NCBI GenBank assembly: GCA_000149265.1
Contig: CH003387.1
Location: forward strand, 248,154 to 312,153
Direction of reading: 5' to 3'
Length of the DNA: 64,000 nt
DNA from: Ciona savignyi
Lineage: Eukaryota; Chordata; Ascidiacea; Phlebobranchia; Cionidae
The translations under genes were made by a program, and so were the position numbers. Position 1 is the first letter of the stretch; each line of letters starts with the position of its first letter. Positions 50,349 through 60,261 of this stretch are shown piece by piece. Under the pieces are notes generated by a model that was not told the origin of the DNA, made no database searches, and saw nothing but the letters and a program-made list of their open reading frames with translations.

Positions 50349-53300
50349 TTACGCAGAATTTGGTTCAATTTGCGGAGGATTCTCGAGTGCGGATCTGATC
50401 ATGGGGGGGTCGATGGGCCACCGTGGACGCGTCACCATGTCCGGTTTGGAGCCGTCGACGATCTGCAGAGTTGCGTCGATGGGGTGGATGGGTTTGCTCT
50501 CCCCGTGCACGCACAGCAGTTTGATCTCAAGTGGTCCAAGATGGAGGAAATCCTGGAAGCAAATTGTTCATCACTTTAATGTAAAACCCCATGCTGCCCC
50601 TAGTGAGTAGAATATCTGCACGGCTGCGTCAGACCAAACCTGGACGACAGGACGTTGGAATTGTGCTGCAAACTTTGTGTGAAAAAACAAATTTTATTTT
50701 GTTTGCTGACGTCATGTTGGTGTTTTTCTGGGTTAATGGAAGTTCCTTCATTTATGTTTATTTATTATTTAAAAAAAAACGAAAAATCAACGGAAAAATG
50801 ACAGTCGTAAATCATGTGAATATAAAACTTGAAATTACAGATGTCAGGAGTGGTTGTAAGATATGATGGTTGGAAGGGTTGAGCCCAAATGGAGATTTAA
50901 ATTTGAAACAGAAAAAGTTAACATAGAAATACAATCAATTTTATTATTTTTACTATTGTCCTATTTTACCATTTTTACATCAATATTAATTTTAACTCCT
51001 TCTTGTTCAATTAGAGGAATATAAGATGTGGCGAACTTGGCCCATGTTGAATTTTATTTAATACTTTTTACCACATGATTCTTTAATTCCGGGTAAACAA
51101 CCTTTACCGGCCCATTAACACATGTTCAAATCTCATCATTTTTCTCTGTTTGAAACAGTTAGAATAAGTTGATTTGAAACAATTACCTTCTCCTCGTATA
51201 CGTTGATGTCACGTACTTGCTGAGCCACCATCTCACTCTCCCACTCTTTCTCCCCCTCCTCCTCATTTTCCTCCTGCTCCTGGAGGAGTGAGAAAACCCG
51301 TTTCTCCACCGCTCGTTGCATGGCGCTCATTGGTCGAGCTTCAATTGCTGTTGTGATGTCATAATAGTAATTATAGTTTAATGTTTTGTATGATGATTAT
51401 CCACATTCTGTAATAGCTCCAGCAACTGGACTGTGGGCATAAGGTGAATTACTGTGCACCTAAGCAAGCTACTTTACATTGCTCTAAGTGTTATTTTAAC
51501 TTAAGACTGTGAAAACGACATGCATTGGTCGTATTCGAAACACTCACAAAACAATGAGGTGTGTTTCATATGGTATGGTAAAATACCGAGTCATCATCAC
51601 CTTTAACATCGTCCTGATGACTCGGCTGATATACGGACATTTGCTTGAGGTCCATATCGAGCATGTTGTCGTCGTCCAACACTTCGTCATCTTCAAACTG
51701 CGTCAGGTAGAAATTCCTGTGAAACAAACAGAGAATTTCAACAATTGTTCTCGCAGCATAACATTGTGTTCTACTGGATCTTGTACATTGATTTAAAATT
51801 AATAGCGACAAAATGTTAAGAGAGTTCCGTAATATGCTTCAGAAAAAAAAGTCTTTAAAAAAATTCATTAATTTTGTTTGTTTATAATACACAAATCGGT
51901 TAAACCTTTAATCAAGTATCTAGCATGGAAGACAACCTACTTGTTCACCAAAACTCACTGATAACTTCTAAAGTTGTCCAATATGCGATATGTCCAATAT
52001 TATACAACCAGGTTTATATATATAATATAATATCCCCAACCACACATATTATTATCCCCCCACCACTCCACACCCAACACCAACCTCGATATCTTGAGAT
52101 CCTCCTGCTTACAATCCAACAACTCACTGATACTTTCCAAGTTCTCACGCTCCAGTTCTTCCAGCAGCTTCCGGAGGCTTCGCTCCTCTTCCCTGATGAA
52201 ATATTATTTGAAATTATATTGATTATACTGTAGCGACCTGGCTACATCACGGTCTGTGAACCGAAGCGGGCTTTGCCACGAATCTGAGAAACATCACTAC
52301 AAAACCTTATATTGAGGAAATTATATTGATATCGGATCTAGTAACTCCTACCCATTGTGCAATTGCCAAAGCTGTTACAGTGTGTCGTATATTGGTAGAG
52401 TGTTTAAATATTATTTGTGCTCCTTCATTTATATTAAAATAGCGCAGTTACTTAAAAGGAGAAAGGGCATAGCAGCAAAACTAGAGTGGATAATAATTCT
52501 CCATCATGGCAGTAATGATTGCAAACTGAGTAAAACACCAGGCAAACCCCAAATAAAAACAGTATAAAACAAATGTCAGTCAAAAAAAAAGGTATAACAG
52601 GAGAAAAAGGAGTAAGACCTCGAATAAAAGTGTGCAAGTATGACCCAGTAATAAAAAGAGAAAATAAAATTTCACCAATGGCTAGAAACCGTTTTAGAAA
52701 CACACCCTTGGTGGACATAGCATCTATACCCATATGCATTACAGGGGTTTCGGGCTAAAGTTAAAAAAATAGAGTTGGGAGTTAAAAATGAGAAACTTCA
52801 AATACAAAAAACCTTGCAACAACTATCAGGCTAAGTCACATGGAAGATAATACATTAGCCCTGCAAACTTTTTAATACTACACACTTATCCGAGCAATAG
52901 GTAGGCCTGTAAAATGTACATTTTTAGGTGAACACGCACAGGCAAAATCACGAACCTAGAACTTGGATATTGAAGTCACAAAAACAATGTCAGTCGTAGA
53001 AATAAACAAAACACTGATATACCTCAGAGGTTAACACACGGGCAATCGTCAGATCACCTCGCGCCCATCGTCGGGTTACCGAAGCTATTGCAATCAGTGT
53101 GTTGTATATGATTCACACATTTCTTCAATTTGGTAGAACCCAATTAATCCGCTGGGTTCAGGCAATGTCCGTTAAGTGCCTTGCCCAAGGACACAACAAA
53201 TTAGCTAGCGACCAGTTTCAGACTTGGAACCCTTCGATTGAAAGACATCACCCTACACAGAACATATGCAACACCTTTTCATGCATATGCAACACCTTTA

Positions 53301-56300
53301 GGGTGCATATGCAACACCTTTCATCAATTAAATACCTTATGCTTCCCCACCTGTGTATCTGAGCCTCATTCTTGAGCCACTCGTTCTCGTGAACCTCCTG
53401 CACGCTGGCGGCATCGAGGTGCTCCATGGCTTTCTCCGACGCCAGGTATTGCTGCTCCTGCATGCAATGCTCCATGTACATTGTGACATCACACTTGGCT
53501 GCGTCAAGCTGTCTCTTCAAGTGACCTGCAAGGTTGGCGAGGTTATAACTCGACTATGGAGATGAGGTGTTTTACAATACTCTTAGTGAATAAAAAGATA
53601 AATAATCACACACCGTAATGTCATTTCGACTTTAAGCATGAGGTGTCTTCTGATAACCGTGGATAAAGCCTAGCTTCTAACCTACGAGAATATAAATGAA
53701 CCAGAATTACAGTTTTAATTGTTTAATTGACTTTGAATCAGATAGGAACCGGAAATTGCACTTCCCCCATCCTACCATTCACACCAGCTGTCATGATGAG
53801 TCATCACTTACCACACATGTCATCGAAGTTACGTTGCATATCTTCTAATTCAGAGTTCAAAATTTGAATCTAAATTATGGAATTTGTTTTAAAATCTGCC
53901 AATTTATACAGAAGTTACATTAATTAAATCAACAAAATAAATTCACTGTAAATGATAAATCTTCATTAAATCAACAAAATCAACGAGAAATCAACATAAC
54001 AGATTCAACAAATCAACATCGATTCAACCCTACCTGTGTTGCGTGCTCATGCGATCCGATATTCTTATAATCCGTCCAATATTCCACTTGGGAACCCACA
54101 TTACTGAGCTCTTTGTCGACCTCTGCGATCCTCAGGTGCAAATCTGTTGGGTGGTGATGGGGTGATGGGGTTATTCATGAGCAAGATACTGGTGAAACAA
54201 AATGCCGAAGTATCAGAATCTACAAATTCTGTAAACCATGATAATGAAATACTGGCAGAAAATAAAGACATAATAGAAGATGTGACAGAAGAATCCTTAA
54301 ATATGGATGGACTACTTCATGTTTCTTTTATGACTGAAATCAAATCGAATGTGAAAGACAACCAACTACCAATACTTGGCAGTTCTTTCTACAGGCAAGA
54401 TGCATGTTTTACTTTACACAACTGGTGCAATATATTATTAACCCCTTGAACCTAATGCTCATCAACCAGTGTCCCACGGCCACAAGACAACGCTGGGTGT
54501 GCGGCAGGAAAATAATAATATTTTTTTTAAACACAGATTTTCCAAAATAAAAAGGATTTAAGTTTTTTGCAAATTTGAATATAACTGCTATCAGACACTA
54601 TAATATCGAATAAATTATTTTAGTTTTAACATTATTAACATTTTTGACTGCAATGTGCCGTCAAATTTAGTAAGTTTCTAAATGTGCCTTGGATGTAAAA
54701 AGGTTGCGGAACACCGGTCCATCCCTTAATCATTCCTACTTGTGTTTATTTTAAAACTATCGAAATGTTTAAAATTTACGTGAATACTGACATAAGGCTT
54801 ATATTATCACCATTAGATATATATAATTCATTTCCCATCAAATATGGAAATATTTTATCAAATCAATTGAAAAATTAATTTCCATATTTTTCAAAAATTA
54901 AAAGATTGACACAAGTTTAGAAATTGTTACTTCTTTAATTCCCCATCATTAAATATCCTGCTGGCGTCATTTGTTGCAATTAATACTAACTAAACAGACA
55001 GATTCTGACATCATCCATGAATCACTCCATACCGTCGAGTTCCTTATCTTCCCTCCGCGCTGCCTCCCACTTCCCATGCAAAGCTTGCTCCACATGCTCG
55101 CTGTTGTAGACCTGCCGTTGCGCCAACTCTTTCTCCTGTTCCTTGGCTTGTCGGAGCAACGTCTTGATGTGGATTTGCTGCTCTTCGCATAAACGTGCGT
55201 TCTGGGGGTTTGTGGGGTTTCAGGCAATCTTGCAACTCATGCATATGGTGGGAAACAGTGATTTCAAGCATTAATAATATCCAACACAAACATGTAAACC
55301 TCACTTATAATGATGTTCTTATCCAAATCCGTTTGTTTTGGAAAATTAATTTTGAATCAATAATTTTGAAAAATCATCACTGCCCACCTAAAAAAACATC
55401 TGACAAAAATTGACTTTAATACATCACTGAAGTTGTAGGAATACCCGCATATTGTGATATTTTCAACATTCAGTTTGCTGGTGTTATTGCAATGACAATA
55501 TCCTACTAATGCAATACCCAGTTTAATTGACCAAGTTATCAATGCAATATATGTAAAATGGGAATAAATAGAGATGTATAAAGCAGTTGGTTTAGTGGTC
55601 ATGACAATCATGTTATTAAGCTTGCAAACAACAAACCACCCGTCACATGACCACCCATCACATGACCACCATAACACAATCATAACTCACTCTTTCACGG
55701 AAGCGTTTGTTCTTTTCTTTCAATCCTTTGATCTCAAATTGCAAATCTTCAGATGATTTCTCCTTCACCTGGATCCTGTGGAATATTGAGGTATTAAGGC
55801 CCTATGTTTTGGAGAAATAAGATATAAGCCATTGGGAGGTTGGGTGTTAAGGCACATTTTATTTTTTCACTATGTTTTTTCATTACAATAAAAGTGATTA
55901 AAAGATAAACATTCATCACCTTGAGAGGGTTCAAAACCAGTCACTGACACCTGGCCCAGTTGATCATAGGTTCTCAAGTTTAACCCTTTAACTGCCGGCT
56001 GTTTTTTAGGTCATTTTTCGGCGAAGTCGCCTTAGGTTAGAAGCTTTTATACAAAAAACTATTGATGTTAGCATGATATGATCAACAGAAAAGTTGTTCA
56101 GTAATAAATTTTCTTTTGTTTTACATTAGTTAAATTTTGATGACGTCATGTGTTTCTATTTAGATCAACAAAAACTATCTTTTTTTCTCATTTACAAACA
56201 AAACATTAGGTAGCAAAGTTATTTATGATTATCTTTGGATCATTTTTGTACTACTGGTTTTGTGATGACCTCACAACTTGACTGATGACGTCGTAATACG

Positions 56301-57116
56301 CAAATCAAAAATTTTTTTTTTTTTTTTACTTTCGCCCAATGAAACACAAACACATAGCCACAGGAAAACAAAACTGATGCAAAACATCTTTAAAAATGTT
56401 CTTTATTGTTAGAACTACTGAAAACGAAGCACAACTGTTTCCAGAATCACTATATGCCAACAAAAGGGCAGCTTCTTCAACAGAATATCTGTTTTTACCC
56501 TCCATAAGCTCAAAAAATGGCCTAATCCAAAATGTACAAGCGAAAACCGAATGTATTGTTTTCAAACTAAACAAGCGAACCATGACGACAATAGTTGAAA
56601 ACTGATCGGGGACTAAAACAGTAATTAAAACTATTTAAAACAAACAAAACCACACATATATATGTAGACGTTTTTTCAAACTCAAATAACTAAAAAATTT
56701 CCAATGCAAACCTATATATCATCTTATATTGGTAAACGCAGAAATTATTCAGCTCTCCAGCGCCATCTCACTGATCAAAATCGGCCGTATACTTTTCCAC
56801 TTATGTAATTTTCGGCAGTTAAAGGGTTAAGATCAAATTTAAGAATGTCTTAATCATGCACAACACTCTACAATGTGTTATGGTGGTCTCGAGAATATTG
56901 AGGATTGCCTTGTGTTAACAACCTTGAATTCTTTTATATAAATAAACAAAAGTATCTCTATTCCCATAAATACGTCCAGAAATAAATTTAAAATCAGGAA
57001 ACTTACTGAAACGCGAGAATTGCTTCTTTCAACGTCATTTCATCTTCTTTCTTTCCAGCATTCTTCTTACCTTTACCTCCTCCCTTGCCCTTCTTCTTGC
57101 CTCCCTTTTTCCCCAT
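50349..57116 (-). CDS. CCDC83: Coiled-coil domain-containing protein 83
   Basis: Ten exons in register: 57116-57007, 55775-55691, 55201-55033, 54143-54034, 53869-53812, 53525-53351, 52192-52085, 51716-51601, 51347-51187 and 50552-50349. Total 1296 nt, 431 aa, close to human CCDC83. A lysine/glycine-rich start (MGKKGGKKKGKGGGKGKK) is followed by AILAFQIQVKEKS, the family's conserved entry to a long coiled coil that runs to about residue 270. Landmarks shared with the human protein are KNKRFRERNARL, VEYWTDYKNIGSHEHA, NEWLKNEAQIHR, DLKISRNFYLTQ and, in the last exon, LGPLEIKLL. In mammals the protein is testis-enriched and its molecular role is unclear; a sperm or ciliary role is a guess. A CCCACAG acceptor lies 20 nt upstream of the ATG, and RBM48 lies 241 bp upstream on the same strand. 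Introns carry several mobile elements. Confidence 0.92.
53024..53250 (-). mobile_element. SINE family B in a CCDC83 intron
   Basis: Well preserved: ACACACGGGCAATCGTCAGA, CGCCCATCGTCGGGTTACCG, GGGTTCAGGCAATGTCCG, AAGTGCCTTGCCCAAGGACA and CCCTTCGATTGAAAG at the head end. Tail and outermost head are missing. Confidence 0.8.
53263..53320. repeat. Three-copy minisatellite next to a SINE
   Basis: CATATGCAACACCTT recurs at 53263, 53284 and 53306 (period 21-22 bp), starting 13 bp beyond the SINE-B head and ending 30 bp before the CCDC83 exon boundary at 53351. Confidence 0.85.
54186..54449 (+). pseudogene. eIF2D-like fragment (probable retrocopy) in a CCDC83 intron
   Basis: A plus-strand open frame, antisense to CCDC83, contains MDGLLHVSFMTEIK, then a short spacer and NQLPILGSSFYRQ. 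This lines up with the eIF2D region around MDxLLxxxFLxALK...LPLLTSxFxRxH. Eukaryotic eIF2D (ligatin) promotes non-canonical initiator tRNA binding and ribosome recycling. The stretch before it is acidic, like the eIF2D linker. After FYRQ the similarity is lost, consistent with a frameshift or truncation. A hAT-like element starts 17 bp past the end. No introns, no complete domain, no obvious promoter. It could instead be a true exon of a nested gene. Confidence 0.42.
54466..54716. mobile_element. Non-autonomous hAT-like DNA transposon
   Basis: Left end CCAGTGTCCCACGGCCAC and right end (reverse complement) CCGGTGTTCCGCAACC form imperfect inverted ends with the CAGTG-type start typical of hAT elements. 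GGGTGTGCGGCAGGAAAAT near the left and AATGTGCCTTGG near the right are characteristic subterminal blocks. About 250 bp, no coding capacity. The 8-bp target duplication is not clear. Confidence 0.55.
55984..56826. mobile_element. TTAA-flanked piggyBac-like non-autonomous transposon
   Basis: An 843-bp element inside the first CCDC83 intron. Its ends are a perfect 14-bp inverted repeat, CCCTTTAACTGCCG and its complement, flanked on both sides by TTAA (55980-55983 and 56827-56830). TTAA target duplication plus CCC termini are the hallmark of the piggyBac superfamily. Inside are frames of 85 codons (minus, 56326-56583) and 69 codons (plus) that I do not recognise; neither is long enough for a transposase, so mobility would need one in trans. 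It also has a poly-T run near 56313 and a CRE at 56141-56148. Confidence 0.85.
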
Positions 57117-57325
57117 ATTTGGTTAATTATAACAATCTGTGGGAAGATATGGATTTGGGTCGGATTTCGACTTTCACACTAACATAGTGAAAAATTGTTG
57201 AATTTGTGTCAAAGATTGCATAAACAAAGAAGTTGGTAAAAAAATCGTCAAAAATGGCAAAAATATAAGTAAAAATAGTTGGCGAATAAAGTTAAAACAC
57301 CCAACGGAAAGGTTTAAACAAGTGT

Positions 57326-57331
57326 TTTATT
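57326..57331 (-). terminator. Polyadenylation signal of RBM48
   Basis: Minus-strand AATAAA, 27 nt after the RBM48 stop codon, implying a very short 3' UTR and cleavage near 57310, about 170 nt before the CCDC83 leader acceptor. Confidence 0.6.
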
Positions 57332-57357
57332 AAACTTAAGACGGTTGTTTTTTCTTT

Positions 57358-58665
57358 TCAAGTAGGAAACTTCCCATTAAAGGGACATTCCCCCTTTTCA
57401 TCCAACTCTATTTTGTTGATTTCTTTGATGTTTTCAAGTTCGAAATGACGAGGTAAAAACTGAGGCCTCTTAACTTGAATTATTGGACGAACTTCATGAG
57501 CAGAATCTGTGGTTGGTGGAAGAATTTGGTCGTGTTGTGGCAAGGATTCCTCAATTGCCGATTGATGCCCCAAAGTTGCGAGAACCTTTTGGTGGAAATA
57601 ACCGGATTTTGTTTTAAACACTGATTTCTTTTTATCAGGAATTGTTTTAACGATTTTAATGTTGTCTTCAGGTTCAGTGTTTGTTAAAGGTTTCATGAAA
57701 ATTGCAGGTTTTGATTTTACATTTTTTTGATTAGTATTGCGATATTGATTTGAAAACTTTCTATGTGACCTTGAGATTTGACAGGAGTTGATATTTGTTG
57801 ATTGATAATTTTCATGTTGAAAACTTGTTGATTGAAAATTCATGGATTGATAATTTTCATGTTGAAAACTTGTTGATTGAAAATGTCTGGGTTGATAATT
57901 TGTTGATGGACAATTTCCACCAAATTGAAAATTTGGGAGTGGGGCAGGTAGAAACATAGGAATTGTTGGTTTGTTTGTTGTGTTGAATTGATTTTGTTGC
58001 AATGACCCAGGGATAGAAGGTCCGATAATTTGTGAGTCATTCAAATTTGTTGAAGATGTGGAATTGACTGAACTTGTTGATAATTTGGTTGAATTATTCG
58101 AGTTTCCAGTTGAAGTTGTAGGCCTGCTAGTTGAATCGTCCGGATTGCCTGATAAAACTTTGTTGAAATTCTTCTTGTTGTTGTATTGCTTGACTTTGGA
58201 CTTCTTATTCGAACCAGAACTTTCCTTCTCAAGGTATTTAATCCTCGAAACGACCGAACATCTCCGGTGTTTTATTTTCTCTTTTATTTCGGAAATATCT
58301 TCAAATTCAGGAGCGTACACAACATGTAAAACTGCCCCGTAAAAATAATGTTCGTCCAAAGATCTTTTAGCTGTTTTTGCACGTTGTATTTCTTCATATT
58401 TTAATAAAAAAACTTTAGTGAATTCTTCCTTCGGATAATCTTTTAATTCCTCGCATTTTAATATAGTTCCATACATTGAAAACAACTTAAGTAGTTCTCG
58501 TTCCAACCCTGTGGCTGGCACGTTGAACACTATGAGATATTTGGATTCTAAGTTTACTGTAAAAACTCTCACAGAAGTTCTCTTTTTTCCGCATCTGTAC
58601 TTCGGCCTAACATCGCAATAGTCTTGTTTTATATGGTGCTTGGGTACACTGGGACCTTCCGTCAT
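57358..58665 (-). CDS. RBM48: RNA-binding protein 48 (minor spliceosome factor)
   Basis: Single exon, 435 aa. RBM48 is an RRM protein that, with ARMC7, takes part in U12-type (minor) intron splicing. The N-terminus matches the family closely: YCDVRPKYRCGKKR, TVNLESKYLIVFNVPATG (RNP2 side), DYPKEEFTKVFLLKYEE (RNP1 side), AKRSLDEHYFYGAVLHVVYAP. The RRM spans about residues 35-125. The rest is low-complexity, rich in Asn, Ser, Thr and Gln. It includes a 15-residue tandem duplication (FQSTSFQHENYQSMN, then the same with STN; about 259-288) encoded by a 45-bp DNA repeat. The IIGPSIPG stretch resembles the IGPLLP motif of vertebrate RBM48. A CTTTTCAG acceptor lies 9 nt before the ATG and leaves an out-of-frame ATG at 58672 in the leader. 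The human gene has introns; this one has none. Confidence 0.93.
   Translation of the reverse strand: MTEGPSVPKHHIKQDYCDVRPKYRCGKKRTSVRVFTVNLESKYLIVFNVPATGLERELLKLFSMYGTILKCEELKDYPKEEFTKVFLLKYEEIQRAKTAKRSLDEHYFYGAVLHVVYAPEFEDISEIKEKIKHRRCSVVSRIKYLEKESSGSNKKSKVKQYNNKKNFNKVLSGNPDDSTSRPTTSTGNSNNSTKLSTSSVNSTSSTNLNDSQIIGPSIPGSLQQNQFNTTNKPTIPMFLPAPLPNFQFGGNCPSTNYQPRHFQSTSFQHENYQSMNFQSTSFQHENYQSTNINSCQISRSHRKFSNQYRNTNQKNVKSKPAIFMKPLTNTEPEDNIKIVKTIPDKKKSVFKTKSGYFHQKVLATLGHQSAIEESLPQHDQILPPTTDSAHEVRPIIQVKRPQFLPRHFELENIKEINKIELDEKGECPFNGKFPT
57801..57890. repeat. 45-bp tandem repeat within RBM48
   Basis: Two adjacent 45-bp units (57801-57845 and 57846-57890), identical except near the last few bases of each. 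The length keeps the reading frame and the near-identity implies a recent duplication. Confidence 0.9.
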
Positions 58666-59421
58666 ATTTCATAGCTGAAAAGCATTTATGCGGGTTTATT
58701 GCTCATAATTTATAATTTACGTAAAGACTACACACACATTTATGCTTCGTAAACACACATAACAACAGTCCAAAAGCTGTTCGATAGGTAGTTTCTCGAC
58801 TCAAATTATAACCAAATTTTTTTGAAGTAATTATTTTAGATAAAGGTTTATATAATTCTCAGAAATACCTATGATAAGACAATATTTAAATAGTATTCTA
58901 TAAAATCGTTTAGTTAAAAATTCGTTCTTATTAAATCGAACCCACTTTTATTTCTCGACTATTCTCATAAGGAACTTTGGAATTAATCATTTTAAATTAA
59001 CCATGGTCTCCAGGGTACGTTTTGAAAATCGGCAATTTTTACACAATTTTCTTTTCGTTTTTTTTTCAATAAATTCTTTCATTCTTAGATAAACCAAACC
59101 CATTCACAATTAAACCCAATTCAGGAATTTGACTTTTGTAGATTTCCAGAAAGGAAAACCAACAAAATCCACATTTGTCTAATTCTAAATAAGACCACCG
59201 CAAGTCGGGTAAATAGCTTTTCTGAAAAAAGGTTTCAGGATTTTTCCCGTAGTTGATTACTCCTGTTTCTTTGTGCATTTAGTTTCAAGTGAATTAAATG
59301 GTCAGGGCTATATTTTAGGCACTAAATGTAGTTTATATCTGGCTTATCATACATTAGTTAATCCCTTTTATATTTAGAGCAGAATGAATTGTTTATAATA
59401 AACGTTGATATTTTCCCGAAG
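58666..59421. promoter_or_regulatory. Divergent promoter region between RBM48 and the DHHC gene
   Basis: 756 bp separating two genes transcribed away from each other, so both promoters should lie here. I see no clear TATA box or other core element. It is AT-rich with no repeat recognised. Confidence 0.45.
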
Positions 59422-60261
59422 ATGCGACGCCGAATTCAGAAGATTTTGGGCGGAAACAAACCATTATGGTTTGTGAAAGACGTTTGTGGCCTTATCTGTG
59501 TGTTTATCACTTGGGGTCTGGTACTTTACGCGCAATTCGTTGTTAATATTGTGATGCTGTTACCCAAAATGTGGCATGAACCAATTTACGGAACTTTTAA
59601 TATAATTCTGTTTAATTCACTTGCGGTTTTGGCGCTTACATCACATTTTAAGTCGATGACAACGGACCCTGGTGCTATACCTCGGAATAATGCGACAAAG
59701 GAAAAGCTGGAAAGCTTGAATTTACAACCGGGAGAGATTGTGTACAAATGCGCAAAGTGCTATAGCATCAAACCGGAGCGAGCACACCATTGCAGTGTGT
59801 GCAAACGATGCATTCGGAAGATGGACCACCATTGTCCATGGATCAACAATTGCGTTGGGGAATCCAACCAAAAATATTTTGTTCTCTTCACGTTTTACAT
59901 CGCATCGATATCACTCCATGCTTTAATTATGATCGTCATCCACGTGATAAAATGTGCGTCGAACGACTGGAACCAGTGCGCTTCGTTTTCCCCTCCCACC
60001 ACGCTCGTCTTCATGATAACTTTGACGTTCGAGGGACTTTTATTCTTCCTCTTCACGATGATAATGTTCTGCACCCAAATGCACTCGATTTGCTACAACG
60101 AAACCGGCATTGAGCAGTTAAAGAACGAAAAACATTGGGGAAAGGGAACAAAATGGTTGAACGTCAAGTCAGTTTTCGGGGATAAGTTTTCGAAAGATTG
60201 GTTCTTTCCATGTTACGAGCCGCACATAGCGAAATCTGATGTTTATCAATACATTGTATAA
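59422..60261 (+). CDS. ZDHHC3: DHHC palmitoyltransferase, ZDHHC3/ZDHHC7 type
   Basis: Single exon, 279 aa from the ATG at 59422. The open frame extends upstream to 59389, but that codon is TTG, so the ATG is preferred. The enzyme S-palmitoylates membrane-associated proteins, in vertebrates mainly at the Golgi. TM1 is about 22-46 and TM2 about 56-76. The cysteine-rich domain (residues 108-155) reads [20 protein letters not shown], then [15 protein letters not shown] with the catalytic DHHC at 135-138. TM3 is about 153-176 and TM4 about 191-217. ETGIEQLK and NVKSVFGD follow, as in ZDHHC3/7. It ends YQYIV, like the YQYVV end of ZDHHC3, a possible PDZ ligand. ZDHHC3 and ZDHHC7 are vertebrate paralogues, so this is best called the pre-duplication orthologue of both. 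Intronless, unlike the human genes. Confidence 0.95.
   Translation: MRRRIQKILGGNKPLWFVKDVCGLICVFITWGLVLYAQFVVNIVMLLPKMWHEPIYGTFNIILFNSLAVLALTSHFKSMTTDPGAIPRNNATKEKLESLNLQPGEIVYKCAKCYSIKPERAHHCSVCKRCIRKMDHHCPWINNCVGESNQKYFVLFTFYIASISLHALIMIVIHVIKCASNDWNQCASFSPPTTLVFMITLTFEGLLFFLFTMIMFCTQMHSICYNETGIEQLKNEKHWGKGTKWLNVKSVFGDKFSKDWFFPCYEPHIAKSDVYQYIV

Noticed and set aside
53263..53320. CRISPR-like repeat-spacer pattern
   Set aside because: Only three short units with 6-7 bp between them, in a eukaryotic intron; it is a minisatellite.
59389..59421. Upstream extension of the DHHC gene start
   Set aside because: The codon at 59389 is TTG, not ATG. The first in-frame ATG is at 59422 and gives an N-terminus matching the family.
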